Below, one piece after another: positions 1 to 8,512 of a stretch of DNA of 64,000 nt. Under the pieces are notes generated by a model that was not told the DNA's origin, did not search any database, and saw only the letters and a program-made list of their open reading frames with translations. The DNA lies in assembly GCF_009176305.1 (NCBI RefSeq), contig NZ_BLAJ01000017.1, positions 1 to 64,000 of the forward strand, written 5' to 3'. The stretch is from Martinezella dioscoreae (GTDB lineage Bacteria; Pseudomonadota; Alphaproteobacteria; Rhizobiales; Rhizobiaceae). The first letter of the stretch is position 1, and each line of letters begins with the position of its first letter. The position numbers were made by a program, and so were the translations under genes.

Positions 1-127
1 TTGGGGAGAAGGTGGCCCGAAGGGTCGGATGAGGGGGTTATCGATTTGAATTCATGGATTTTTGTGGTCTTGGCGGGCACCCCCTCATCGGCCTGGCGGC
101 ACCTTCTCCCCGCTGGGGAGAAGGGGA
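1..127. repeat. Intergenic palindromic repeats, family A (two copies)
   Basis: Two inverted copies of a G-rich/C-rich intergenic element are visible. The first (about 1-40) reads ggggagaaggtggccc followed by gaagggtcggatgagggg. The second (about 80-127) is the reverse-facing version ending in ccttctccccgctggggag. The same family recurs at 8311-8505 and 14455-14588. No gene is seen before 356, so positions 1-355 hold only repeat sequence. Confidence 0.75.
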
Positions 128-160
128 CGGCGGCGATCTCCGCTCATATGCGATAGCCCT

Positions 161-318
161 GCCACAAGGGGGGAGATAGCTGGGAGTTTGCCGCTCGCCC
201 ATCACAGACAATAAGGCGTGATTTCGGCAGACTCGATGTACCATGAGGCGAAGAGGCTGCTCCAAATTACCAATCTCCCCCTTGTGGGGGAGATGTCCCG
301 ATAGGGACAGAGGGGGTG
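161..318. repeat. Intergenic palindromic repeat, family B (one half copy, one full copy)
   Basis: A half copy (161-178, ccacaaggggggagata) is followed by a full copy at 270-318. The full copy starts caatctcccccttgtggg, continues ggagatgtcccgatagg and ends gacagagggggtg. The element contains two short hairpins. Further copies lie between ccmA and ccmB and inside the ftsY reading frame. Confidence 0.75.
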
Positions 319-355
319 TGGCACTATCAGCCAGCACACAGCCAACGACGAGAAA

Positions 356-757
356 CTACTTCTCTACCAACTTCAGCTGCTTGTCGAAAACCTTCAACAC
401 TTGGCTCAGCTCATGACCGCGTTTCAGGATCATGCCGTTGGTATTGACGACTGAGAAGGCGCCCTGCTTGGCTGAAAGCTTCGGATTCTTTTCGATGCGG
501 AAGAGCGGCATTTCGCCGGAGCGTTTGAAGACGGAGAAAACCGCCTTGTCCTTCAAATGGTCGATGGCGTAGTCGCGCCACTCGCCCTCGCCGACCATGC
601 GGCCATAGATCCAGAGAATCGCATCAAGCTCCCGGCGATGAAAGGTCACCGGCAGCGGGTCCTTGCTCTGTTTGTATTCTCTGAGATCAACGACGACGGA
701 TGAATTGGTATCGACGGAACGGCTTTCACCGTGTCTCAAATCCGGCTGATCAGTCAT
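356..757 (-). CDS. DUF2794 domain-containing protein
   Basis: A 133-residue protein matching the DUF2794 family, a small alphaproteobacterial family of unknown function. The body contains the family-like stretch VTFHRRELDAILWIYGRMV (about residues 37-55) and a charged C-terminal half ending KVFDKQLKLVEK. There is no signal peptide or membrane segment, so it is probably cytosolic. I chose the ATG at 757 because a purine-rich ggggga lies four bases upstream; a TTG directly before it extends the frame by one codon. It stands alone, with repeats downstream and a 331-base gap upstream. No function can be assigned beyond the family name. Confidence 0.85.
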   Translation of the reverse strand: MTDQPDLRHGESRSVDTNSSVVVDLREYKQSKDPLPVTFHRRELDAILWIYGRMVGEGEWRDYAIDHLKDKAVFSVFKRSGEMPLFRIEKNPKLSAKQGAFSVVNTNGMILKRGHELSQVLKVFDKQLKLVEK

Positions 758-1088
758 CAATCCCCCAGGGGCTATCTCATGACAGGAGAATGACAGTTTG
801 CCTCAGCCGCATCAAATTGCAAGACGGCTGACGGCTCACAATTTCTTTCCCGGCTGTGAAAGCACCTCGTCAACGCCGCATTTCAGACAAAACGACGCCC
901 AATTTACAGGAAGTATAGGCAGCCGTTTGGCGCCGCCGCGTCAAACGGCCCGGCTGGGGCGCATCGATTAAACCCCAGCCCCGAATGCGTCCTCGCCGGG
1001 CACCTCCCTTTTTGGCGCCAGCCAAAATAGGGACCCCTTTTGGCATCAGTTCAAAATGGAAGACCTCCGGCAAAGCTGGAAAAATCGT
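758..1088. other. Intergenic stretch without a recognisable gene
   Basis: About 330 bases between the DUF2794 and DUF1223 genes, both on the minus strand. Short open frames on both strands have no recognisable family, no convincing ribosome binding site and low-complexity Arg/Pro-rich translations. I see no terminator with a U-tract and none of the repeat families found elsewhere in the window. Confidence 0.5.
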
Positions 1089-1832
1089 TCAGCCGTCCGA
1101 GCCTACCGTCAGAACAGTCGCCCCGAGAATGGCAGCCGGATCGCCTGAAGATGTCGACGACTGCAGCAGAATCGCAAGGCCTCGCCGGCCAGCCTTATCC
1201 AGCACGGTGGACGGCAGCACGAGGCTCATGGCCTTGCCGTCCCACATGCCGACTGTTTCGACATCGGATACCGCGTGCATATAGGCAATCTGCTGGCCGG
1301 TATTTTCGCCGCCCTTCGGTGCCACCATCTGTTCCTTATCGAAATAGACGGCAACGACATTCGCCTTGCCCTGCCCAGCGCCGATCTTGATCTCGAGCTC
1401 GTCGCCCTTCATGGCAGCATTCACCGGAACCGTCAGCCCCTCGCCAAGGCGCACAAAGTCATCCAGTTTGACGTTGATGCCATTGAGATCGGCGCCGTTC
1501 ATATGGTCCCTGCCATTGACGATCGCCTGCGGTGTATAAACCCCGCTGCGCCCCATCGTGCGGGCATAGGCGTATTGCCGCGCCGTATTGTCCTTGGATG
1601 CCATCGTGTCGTTCCAGCCGAGATAGTTCCAGTAATCGACGTGATAGGCGAGCGCCACGACATTGCCCTGGCGGATCAGCTTACGGAAGGCAGCATCGGC
1701 GGGAGGGCAGGAAGCGCAGCCCTGCGAGGTGAAGAGTTCGACGACGCCCTTGATCTTCGGAGCCTCCTGCGCATGCAGCGAACTTGCGAGCCCAATGCCT
1801 GCCAGAAGTGGAGCCAAAAATCGAAGGCGCAT
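1089..1832 (-). CDS. DUF1223 domain-containing thioredoxin-fold protein, exported
   Basis: A 247-residue protein of the DUF1223 family. Residues 1-21 form a signal peptide (LAPLLAGIGLASSLHAQ), so the protein is probably periplasmic. The mature N-terminus reads VVELFTSQGCASCPPADAAF, the family's thioredoxin-like segment with a CxxC motif at about residues 39-42. Other family-like stretches are YHVDYWNYLGW and YTPQAIVNGR. DUF1223 proteins are uncharacterised; a thiol-redox role is inferred from the CxxC and the fold. The gene is monocistronic in appearance, with 190 bases to the acnA terminator upstream. The start is an ATG directly before the signal peptide. Confidence 0.88.
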   Translation of the reverse strand: MRLRFLAPLLAGIGLASSLHAQEAPKIKGVVELFTSQGCASCPPADAAFRKLIRQGNVVALAYHVDYWNYLGWNDTMASKDNTARQYAYARTMGRSGVYTPQAIVNGRDHMNGADLNGINVKLDDFVRLGEGLTVPVNAAMKGDELEIKIGAGQGKANVVAVYFDKEQMVAPKGGENTGQQIAYMHAVSDVETVGMWDGKAMSLVLPSTVLDKAGRRGLAILLQSSTSSGDPAAILGATVLTVGSDG

Positions 1833-2024
1833 TCTATCTTACCTCTGCATCCAATCTCGAGCGCCGTCTGCCTACACGGGCTCTGCAAAACTCGCGCTTC
1901 TTGGGGCGACCAGGCCACATCAAGCCCGAAAAATCTGAAACAAGAGATAATAGTTTAACGCGATGACGCAAAGTCACGATGGGGTGAGGCCGGGGTGAGC
2001 AGAAGTCTCGCAGTACACATCACC

Positions 2025-2067
2025 GTGAAAAACAAGAGGCCGCCGGAAGAGTTTTCCGGCGGCCTCC
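2025..2067 (-). terminator. Rho-independent terminator of acnA
   Basis: A perfect 13-base inverted repeat (gaggccgccggaa at 2036-2048 with its complement at 2054-2066) lies just past the acnA stop. Read on the minus strand it is followed by a T-rich run (ttgttttt). Confidence 0.9.
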
Positions 2068-2088
2068 CATAACAGCGTTTAATGCCTA

Positions 2089-4779
2089 TCAGGCAGCGAG
2101 ATCACGCAGAACGGTCTGCAGGATGCCGCCGTTGTTGACGTAGATGACCTCATCCAGCGTATCGATACGGCAGATGATCGGAACATCCTTCACCGAACCG
2201 TCGCCATAGGTGATCTTGGCGATCTTGCGCTCGCGCGGCTTGATGTTCTCCAGGCCTTCGATCGTCACGAGTTCGTCGCCCTTCAGGCCGAGGCTTGCCC
2301 AGGTGGTGCCTTCCTCGAAGACGAACGGGATGACGCCCATGCCGACGAGGTTCGAACGGTGGATGCGCTCGAAGGACTGGGCGATGACGGCGCGCACGCC
2401 GAGCAGGTTCGTGCCCTTGGCAGCCCAGTCGCGCGAAGAGCCGTTGCCGTATTCGACGCCTGCGAAGATGACGAGCGGAACGCCCTCGGCCTTGTACTGC
2501 ATGGCCGCATCGTAAATCGACGTCTCTTCCTTGGACGGATAATGGATGGTGTAGCCACCTTCCTTGCCGTTCGGGCCGAGCATGTGGTTGCGGATGCGGA
2601 TGTTGGCAAACGTGCCGCGCATCATGACTTCATGGTTACCGCGGCGCGTGCCGTACTGGTTGAAGTCGGCAACGCCGACGCCATGACCGAGGAGGTAGGA
2701 ACCGGCCGGCGAGGCCGCCTTGATCGAACCGGCCGGAGAAATATGGTCGGTGGTGATCTTGTCGCCGAAGAGGCCGAGAACGCGCGCGCCCTTGATGTCG
2801 GAAACGCCGGCGCCCTTCTTGCCCATGCCCACGAAGTAGGGCGGGTTCTGCACGTAGGTCGAGTTGTCGTCCCACGCATAGGTCTGGCCCGGAGGAACCT
2901 GCACGGCCTGCCAGTTGGCGTCGCCCTTGAAGACGTCGGCATACTTGGTTTCATAAAGCTCGCGGGTGACGTACTTCTGGATGAACTCCTGAACCTCGTG
3001 CGAGGTCGGCCAGATGTCCTTCAGATAGACCGGCTTGCCGTTCTGGTCTTCGCCGATCGGCTCCTTCGTCAGGTCGAGCTGCACCGAGCCTGCGAGCGCG
3101 TAAGCGACGACGAGCGGCGGCGAAGCGAGATAGTTCGCCTGGACGTCGGGCGAGATGCGGCCTTCGAAGTTGCGGTTACCGGAGAGGACGCCGGCAACGA
3201 TCAGGCCCTTGTCGTTGATCGTCTTCGAGATCGGCGCCGGCAGCGGGCCGGAATTGCCGATGCAGGTGGTGCAGCCGAAGCCGACCAGGTTGAAGCCGAG
3301 CTTGTCCAGATCAGCCTGTAGGCCGGACTTGGCAAGATATTCGCCGACGACCTGCGATCCCGGCGCCAGCGAGGTCTTGACCCACGGCTTGCTCTTCAGG
3401 CCCTTGGCAACGGCGTTGCGGGCCAGAAGGCCGGCAGCGATCAGCACCGACGGGTTGGAGGTATTGGTGCAGGAGGTGATGGCAGCGATGGCAACGTCGC
3501 CATGGCCGATGTCGAAATCCGTACCTTCGACCGCATAGCGGTTGGAGAGCTGGCCCGGCTTCTTGTATTCGGTTTCGAGCGAGGTTGCGAAGCCGGAAGC
3601 GATGTTTTCCAGCGCGATGCGGCCTTCCGGACGCTTCGGACCGGCCATCGACGGCACGACGTCGCCGAGGTCGAGTTCCAGCGTGTCGGTGAAAACGAGA
3701 TCGGAACCGTCATTGTCGCGCCACATGCCTTGGGCCTTGGAATAGGCTTCGACGAGTGCGATACGGTCCTTGGCGCGGCCGGACATGTTGAGGTAGTTCA
3801 GCGTTTCCTTGTCGACCGGGAAGAAACCGCAGGTCGCGCCATATTCCGGACCCATGTTGCCGATGGTGGCGCGGTCGGCGAGCGGCATGTTGTCGAGGCC
3901 GGGGCCGAAGAATTCGACGAACTTGGAAACGACACCCTTCTTGCGCAGCATCTGCACGACGGTCAGAACGAGGTCGGTCGCGGTGACGCCTTCCTTGAGC
4001 TTGCCGGTCAGCTTGAAGCCGATGACTTCCGGCAGCAGCATGGAGACCGGCTGACCGAGCATGGCGGCTTCAGCCTCGATGCCGCCGACACCCCAGCCGA
4101 GAACGCCGAGGCCGTTGATCATGGTCGTGTGCGAATCGGTGCCGACGCAAGTGTCGGGATAAGCGATCGTTTCGCCGTCTTCTTCCTTCGTCCAGACGGT
4201 CTGGCCGAGATATTCGAGGTTCACCTGGTGACAGATGCCGGTGCCGGGAGGAACGACGCGGAAGTTCTTGAATGCCTGCTGGCCCCACTTCAGGAAGCGG
4301 TAGCGCTCGCCGTTGCGCTGGTATTCCAGCTCGACGTTCTTGGCGAAAGCCTGCGGCGTGCCGAATTCGTCGACGATGACGGAATGGTCGATGACGAGAT
4401 CGACGGGAACGAGCGGGTTGATCTTTTCCGGATCGCCGCCAAGCGAAACCATCGCGTCGCGCATGGCAGCAAGGTCGACGACGGCCGGAACGCCGGTGAA
4501 GTCCTGCATCAGCACGCGCGCCGGGCGATAGGCGATTTCGTTCTCGACGGTGCCCTTGTTGGTCAGCCATTCGGCGACGGCAAGGATATGCTCCTTGGTG
4601 ACCGACTGCCCGTCTTCAAAACGCAGCAGGTTTTCCAAAAGCACCTTCATGGAGTAAGGCAGCTTGGAAACACCGGGCAGACCATTGGCTTCAGCCTTGG
4701 GAAGGCTGAAATACACATAGTCTTTCCCGCCCACGGTCAGCGTGGAACGACAATTGAAACTGTCAAGAGATTTAGACAC
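2089..4779 (-). CDS. acnA: Aconitate hydratase A
   Basis: An 896-residue aconitase of the AcnA/IRP type, which interconverts citrate and isocitrate in the TCA cycle using a [4Fe-4S] cluster. The cluster cysteines are visible in ITSCTNTSNPS and in GFGCTTCIGNSG. The substrate-binding region near the N-terminus (TCVGTDSHTTMINGLGVLG) and the swivel domain (VEYGNGSSRDWAAKGT) are intact. The length is normal for the family. It starts at a GTG (4779) preceded by a cggggt stretch. It stands alone, has its own terminator, and is divergent from ccmA across a 263-base intergenic region that contains a perfect palindrome. Confidence 0.98.
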   Translation of the reverse strand: MSKSLDSFNCRSTLTVGGKDYVYFSLPKAEANGLPGVSKLPYSMKVLLENLLRFEDGQSVTKEHILAVAEWLTNKGTVENEIAYRPARVLMQDFTGVPAVVDLAAMRDAMVSLGGDPEKINPLVPVDLVIDHSVIVDEFGTPQAFAKNVELEYQRNGERYRFLKWGQQAFKNFRVVPPGTGICHQVNLEYLGQTVWTKEEDGETIAYPDTCVGTDSHTTMINGLGVLGWGVGGIEAEAAMLGQPVSMLLPEVIGFKLTGKLKEGVTATDLVLTVVQMLRKKGVVSKFVEFFGPGLDNMPLADRATIGNMGPEYGATCGFFPVDKETLNYLNMSGRAKDRIALVEAYSKAQGMWRDNDGSDLVFTDTLELDLGDVVPSMAGPKRPEGRIALENIASGFATSLETEYKKPGQLSNRYAVEGTDFDIGHGDVAIAAITSCTNTSNPSVLIAAGLLARNAVAKGLKSKPWVKTSLAPGSQVVGEYLAKSGLQADLDKLGFNLVGFGCTTCIGNSGPLPAPISKTINDKGLIVAGVLSGNRNFEGRISPDVQANYLASPPLVVAYALAGSVQLDLTKEPIGEDQNGKPVYLKDIWPTSHEVQEFIQKYVTRELYETKYADVFKGDANWQAVQVPPGQTYAWDDNSTYVQNPPYFVGMGKKGAGVSDIKGARVLGLFGDKITTDHISPAGSIKAASPAGSYLLGHGVGVADFNQYGTRRGNHEVMMRGTFANIRIRNHMLGPNGKEGGYTIHYPSKEETSIYDAAMQYKAEGVPLVIFAGVEYGNGSSRDWAAKGTNLLGVRAVIAQSFERIHRSNLVGMGVIPFVFEEGTTWASLGLKGDELVTIEGLENIKPRERKIAKITYGDGSVKDVPIICRIDTLDEVIYVNNGGILQTVLRDLAA

Positions 4780-4876
4780 GAGATACCCCGTTTCTGATAG
4801 CCAACACAGTCGTGCGAACGCCTATGCACTTTATGCACATCAGGATGCGGGTACGGCCATTTCCGCTGTCCGCACG

Positions 4877-4893
4877 TAAGGTTTAAAACCTTA
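4877..4893. promoter_or_regulatory. Perfect 17-bp palindrome in the acnA-ccmA divergent region
   Basis: TAAGGTTT and AAACCTTA flank a single central base. The site lies 98 bases upstream of the acnA start and about 150 bases upstream of the ccmA start. Its symmetry and position suggest an operator, but I do not recognise it as a known iron-responsive box (it does not match the Irr ICE consensus). The regulator is unknown. Confidence 0.4.
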
Positions 4894-5042
4894 AGTTCGG
4901 CGCAAGGATTGAATTCACGCCGACCGCTGGCGTGGTTGCAGGTCTTATAGATAATTTCGTAAAGACTTGCCAGAGTGACAAAGCGCAATTTTGGACAATT
5001 TTTTGCGCGTTGCAGCAACGAAAACGGGGAAAGCCTGAGCGA

Positions 5043-5690
5043 ATGCATCTAAGCGCTGAAAATCTGGCGGCAAGGCGGGGCGAAGACCTGATTTTCTTGA
5101 ATGTTTCCTTCAACTTGGCGGATGGAGATGCACTCGTTTTAACTGGCCGTAATGGGTCGGGAAAATCGACGCTTCTGCGCGTTGTGGCAGGCCTGCTGAG
5201 GCCGGAAAAAGGCACTATCACATTTACCGGAAATGACGGCGAATCGGGCCGGCCGGCCGGTGAAGCCAGCCACTATCTCGGCCACCGCAATGCGATGAAA
5301 TCCGAGCTGACGGTGGCCGAAAACCTGACCTTCTGGAAAACATTCCTCGGCGATATGCCAGGCGGCTCCAGCCTGGACGTCGAGGAAGCTGCTGACGCCG
5401 TCGGGCTTACCGGCATCACGCATCTGCCCTTCGGCTATCTCTCCGCCGGCCAGCAGCGGCGAATCGCTTTCGCCAAACTTCTGGTCGCCCATCGCCCGAT
5501 CTGGATCCTCGACGAACCGACGGCAGCACTGGACAGCTCCGCCGACCAACTCTTCGCCGATCTCATCACAGCCCACCAAAAGAGCGGCGGCATCGTTGTT
5601 GCGGCAACGCACCAGCCGCTCGGCTTGGAGAATGTGCAGGAGATGCGGATGACGGGGTTTGCAGCGGCGAGTGTGGGGGTGTGGGGATGA
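5043..5690 (+). CDS. ccmA: Heme exporter ATP-binding protein CcmA
   Basis: ATPase subunit of the CcmABCD complex, which releases holo-CcmE during cytochrome c maturation. The protein is 215 residues from the ATG at 5043. Visible motifs are Walker A GRNGSGKST, the signature LSAGQQRRIAFAK, and Walker B IWILDEPTAALD. The frame is open further upstream to 4932, but the ATG at 5043 gives the normal family length and follows a ggggaaag ribosome binding site. It is the first gene of the ccm cluster; ccmB follows only after about 340 bases of repeats. Confidence 0.95.
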   Translation: MHLSAENLAARRGEDLIFLNVSFNLADGDALVLTGRNGSGKSTLLRVVAGLLRPEKGTITFTGNDGESGRPAGEASHYLGHRNAMKSELTVAENLTFWKTFLGDMPGGSSLDVEEAADAVGLTGITHLPFGYLSAGQQRRIAFAKLLVAHRPIWILDEPTAALDSSADQLFADLITAHQKSGGIVVAATHQPLGLENVQEMRMTGFAAASVGVWG

Positions 5691-5720
5691 TGCAGATGTT
5701 TCCTCTTATGCCGCACCTTC

Positions 5721-5957
5721 GTCACCCCCCTCTGTCACTTCGGAAAAGCTCGTCGCTATGCGACGAGTTACCCCCCTCTGTCACTATCGTGACATCTCCC
5801 CCACAAGGGGGGAGATTGTGGGCGGCGATTGCTTGCCCAAAGCAACTTCGACATGATCTGCGAGCACTGAAAGACACTCTTTGGCTGCGAGCGAGCGGCG
5901 AGTTACCAATCTCCCCCCATGTGGGGGAGATGCCCCGAAGGGGCAGAGGGGGGTGGC
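5721..5957. repeat. Family B palindromic repeats between ccmA and ccmB
   Basis: This otherwise empty 340-base gap (5691-6030) holds a partial family B copy at 5721-5740, a full copy at 5770-5818 and an opposite-facing full copy at 5905-5957. The full copies show the ctcccccacaaggggggag and ctccccccatgtggggg hairpins. I see no gene in the gap. The hairpins could affect processing or stability of a ccm transcript. Confidence 0.8.
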
Positions 5958-6030
5958 GGGAAGCGAAAGCTTCTCGCGCCTTGAGCCAAGCGAAAGGCAA
6001 CTCCCTGACTCACGTCGAAAGCCGTTCCCC

Positions 6031-6690
6031 ATGACCGCCCTCTTCCTCCGCGATCTCAAACTTTCGATGCGCGCCGGCGGTGGCGCTCTCATCGGTATCC
6101 TCTTCTTCCTCACCGTCGTCGCCGTCATCCCCTTCGGTGTCGGGCCTGATCTCAAACTTCTCTCGCGCATCGGCCCGGCCATCGTCTGGATCGGCGCGCT
6201 GCTCGCAAGCCTGCTCGGCCTTGATCGGCTGTTCCAGGCCGAGCGCGACGACGGTTCGCTCGATCTGCTCGTCATGCAGGAAACACCGCTGGTATTGACG
6301 GTCTTCATCAAATGCGCGGCACATTGGGTGGCGACAGGCCTGCCCCTCGTCATCGCCTCGCCGCTGCTCGGCCTCTTTATGAATATGAACGAGACGGCGA
6401 TCGGTGCGACGGCCCTGACCCTGCTCGTCGGCTCGCCAGCGATCACCTTCGTCGGCGCGGTCGGTGCTGCGGTCGCCGTGGCGTTGCCGCGCGGCGGGCT
6501 GCTCGTCTCCATTCTCGTGCTGCCGCTCACCATTCCCGTGCTGATCTTCGGCGTCAGCGCCACCTATGCCGCCGTCGAAGGGCCGCAGCCGTTCCTGCCG
6601 CCCTTCCTGATCCTGATCGCGCTCACCTTGTTCTTCGCCGTCCTCGGCCCGGCCGCTGCTGCTCTTGCCCTGCGGAACACGACTGATTGA
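6031..6690 (+). CDS. ccmB: Heme exporter permease CcmB
   Basis: Integral membrane subunit of the CcmABCD complex, 219 residues with about six hydrophobic helices. It begins MTALFLRDLKLSMRAGG and contains the family-like stretch GLDRLFQAERDDGSLDLL (about residues 59-76) and a later run LPLTIPVLIFGVSA. The ATG at 6031 gives the usual N-terminus; the open frame upstream is only repeat sequence. ccmC follows after 79 bases. Function is from the family: with CcmA it forms the ABC transporter-like part of the system I cytochrome c assembly machinery. Confidence 0.95.
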   Translation: MTALFLRDLKLSMRAGGGALIGILFFLTVVAVIPFGVGPDLKLLSRIGPAIVWIGALLASLLGLDRLFQAERDDGSLDLLVMQETPLVLTVFIKCAAHWVATGLPLVIASPLLGLFMNMNETAIGATALTLLVGSPAITFVGAVGAAVAVALPRGGLLVSILVLPLTIPVLIFGVSATYAAVEGPQPFLPPFLILIALTLFFAVLGPAAAALALRNTTD

Positions 6691-6769
6691 TCGCAATAAG
6701 ATACTGTTTCGTCCATCCGGGACAATGCGGTCGATTGCCGGAAATGCCATATCGGGTTAAACAAGCCGC

Positions 6770-7528
6770 ATGAGCGATATCACTGCGATCAGCCGATTTT
6801 CCGACCTTGCCAATCCCACGCGGTTCCTGGCTTTCTCGGCGCGTCTCATTCCCTGGCTAGCGGCCATTTCGGCCGTGCTCTTCGCGATCGGCCTCTATCT
6901 GTCCTTTACGACCGAGGGCGATTATCAGCAGGGCGATACGGTCCGCATCATGTATATTCACGTTCCGGCCGCCTGGCTGTCGATGATGTGCTACACGATC
7001 ATGAGCATGTCGGCGATCGGCACGCTGGTCTGGCGCCATCCGCTCGCCGATGTCGCCGGCAAGACGGCGGCCCCGCTCGGCGCCGCCTTCACGCTGATCG
7101 CGCTGGTCACCGGTTCGCTCTGGGGCAAGCCGATGTGGGGCACCTATTGGGTCTGGGATGCACGCCTGACCTCGGTCTTCATCCTCTTCCTGATGTATCT
7201 CGGCCTGATCGCGCTGAACCGCGCCATGGACGATCCATCGAAAGCTGCCCGCGTCGCCTCGATCCTGACACTGGTCGGCTTCATCAATATCCCGATCATC
7301 AAGTTCTCCGTGGACTGGTGGAACACACTGCATCAGTCGGAAAGCATCATGCGCATGGATGGCCCGGCCATCGCCGCGGAATTCCTCTGGCCGCTCTTCA
7401 CCATGGCGCTCGCCTTCACGCTGCTGTTCTTCACGCTGCACCTGATGGCGATCCGCAACGAAATCTGGCGTCGCCGCATCGCCACGCAGCGTCGCATGGC
7501 CGCGCGCATGGCAGGCCGGGAGGGCTAG
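6770..7528 (+). CDS. ccmC: Heme exporter / heme-handling protein CcmC
   Basis: A 252-residue inner-membrane protein of the heme-handling family that loads heme onto CcmE. The tryptophan-rich WWD-type signature is present as WGTYWVWDARLTS (about residues 124-136). Conserved histidines are in MYIHVPAAWLS and WWNTLHQSES. About six membrane helices are visible. It starts at the ATG at 6770 and its stop lies one base before the ccmD start, so the two are probably translationally coupled. Confidence 0.96.
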   Translation: MSDITAISRFSDLANPTRFLAFSARLIPWLAAISAVLFAIGLYLSFTTEGDYQQGDTVRIMYIHVPAAWLSMMCYTIMSMSAIGTLVWRHPLADVAGKTAAPLGAAFTLIALVTGSLWGKPMWGTYWVWDARLTSVFILFLMYLGLIALNRAMDDPSKAARVASILTLVGFINIPIIKFSVDWWNTLHQSESIMRMDGPAIAAEFLWPLFTMALAFTLLFFTLHLMAIRNEIWRRRIATQRRMAARMAGREG

Positions 7529-7529
7529 A

Positions 7530-7703
7530 ATGACGCATCCCTTCTATGTCTTCGGCTCCTATGGCTTTGCGGCGGTCGTCGTGCTCGCTCTTATCGCTTG
7601 GATCTGGATCGACGGACGCCTACGACGTCGCGAGCTCGCGGCATTGGAAGCCTCCGGCCTCCGCCGCCGCTCGCAGCGCGCGGCGGAAAGCGAGACGAAA
7701 TGA
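7530..7703 (+). CDS. ccmD: Heme exporter protein CcmD (small)
   Basis: A 57-residue protein with one membrane helix (FAAVVVLALIAWIWI) followed by a basic cytoplasmic segment (DGRLRRRELAALEA). That is the typical CcmD layout: an N-terminal HPFYVFGSYG then helix then Arg-rich tail. CcmD stabilises the CcmABCE complex. It starts one base after the ccmC stop and its last codon overlaps the ccmG start by four bases (ATGA). Confidence 0.92.
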   Translation: MTHPFYVFGSYGFAAVVVLALIAWIWIDGRLRRRELAALEASGLRRRSQRAAESETK

Positions 7704-8311
7704 CCGCGGATGCCGATAACAAGGATCAGCCGAAATCGAGCGGCACCGCACGCTATCTGCTGGCGCTCATTCCGCTGATCGTCTTTGCCTGCATCGCATT
7801 CGCCGTCGGAAAGGTCATGTACGACCAGGAAGTGCACGGCACCGATATTTCGGCCATTCCCTCGGCGCTGATCGGCACCAAGGCGCCGAAGCTCGCGCTC
7901 GCGCCTCTCGAAGGCTCCAACCTGCCGGCGCTCACCGACGACGCCATCAAAGGCAAGCTGACGCTCGTCAATGTCTTCGCCTCCTGGTGCATTCCCTGCC
8001 GAGATGAGCATCCGGTGCTGAAGGAGCTTGCCAGGAGCGGTCAGCTCAACATCGTGGCCATCAATTATAAGGACACAAGCGAGAACGCCCTTCGCTTCCT
8101 CGGCGAACTCGGCAACCCATATAACGCCATCGGTATCGACCCGAACGGCTCCGCCGCCATCGACTGGGGCGTCTACGGCATCCCGGAATCCTACCTCGTC
8201 TCCCCCGACGGTACGATCCTCTACAAGCAGGTCGGCCCGTTCACGCCGACAAGTTTGAAAGAAGGGCTTTATCCGGCCATAGCCAAGGCGCAGGGGAAGC
8301 CGGCGTCTTAA
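7700..8311 (+). CDS. ccmG: Thiol:disulfide interchange protein CcmG (DsbE/CycY)
   Basis: A membrane-anchored periplasmic thioredoxin, 203 residues, that reduces apocytochrome c cysteines before heme attachment. One N-terminal helix (YLLALIPLIVFACIAFAV) anchors the protein. The active site is FASWCIPCRDEHP (CxxC at about residues 97-100). The family's acidic, Gly-rich part YGIPESYLVSPDGT contains the cis-Pro loop. The start overlaps ccmD (ATGA), giving the normal N-terminus; the open frame continues upstream only inside ccmD. It is the last gene of the ccm cluster and is followed by repeats. Confidence 0.95.
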   Translation: MTADADNKDQPKSSGTARYLLALIPLIVFACIAFAVGKVMYDQEVHGTDISAIPSALIGTKAPKLALAPLEGSNLPALTDDAIKGKLTLVNVFASWCIPCRDEHPVLKELARSGQLNIVAINYKDTSENALRFLGELGNPYNAIGIDPNGSAAIDWGVYGIPESYLVSPDGTILYKQVGPFTPTSLKEGLYPAIAKAQGKPAS

Positions 8312-8505
8312 CTCCCTTCTCCCCTCGGGGGGCCGAAGGATGGGTTGAGATCAGCGGCTCGACCCTGGTTGGTGCCGGAAGGGCGGATGAGGGGCTGGGG
8401 CACGAAGCAAAAAGGCCCTGAGCGGCGAGCGAAAGTCAGCACTCTCCCGGTAGCGCCCCCTCACCCGGCGCTATCGCGCCACCCTCTCCCCGCAGGGGCG
8501 AGGGT
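8311..8505. repeat. Family A palindromic repeats after ccmG
   Basis: Two copies lie in the convergent gap between ccmG and the DUF2585 gene. One spans about 8311-8400 (ccttctcccctcgggg, then ggatgaggggctgggg). The other spans about 8454-8505 (ccccctcacccggcgctatc, then ccctctccccgcaggggc). They may act as transcription barriers, but no U-tract follows. Confidence 0.65.
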
Positions 8506-8512
8506 TAAAAGA

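Noticed and set aside
3502..4797. Plus-strand frame of 431 codons opposite acnA
   Set aside because: Shadow frame; acnA is complete on the other strand.
5721..5957. CRISPR array between ccmA and ccmB
   Set aside because: The repeats are inverted and palindromic with irregular spacing and recur singly across the window; no cas genes are present.
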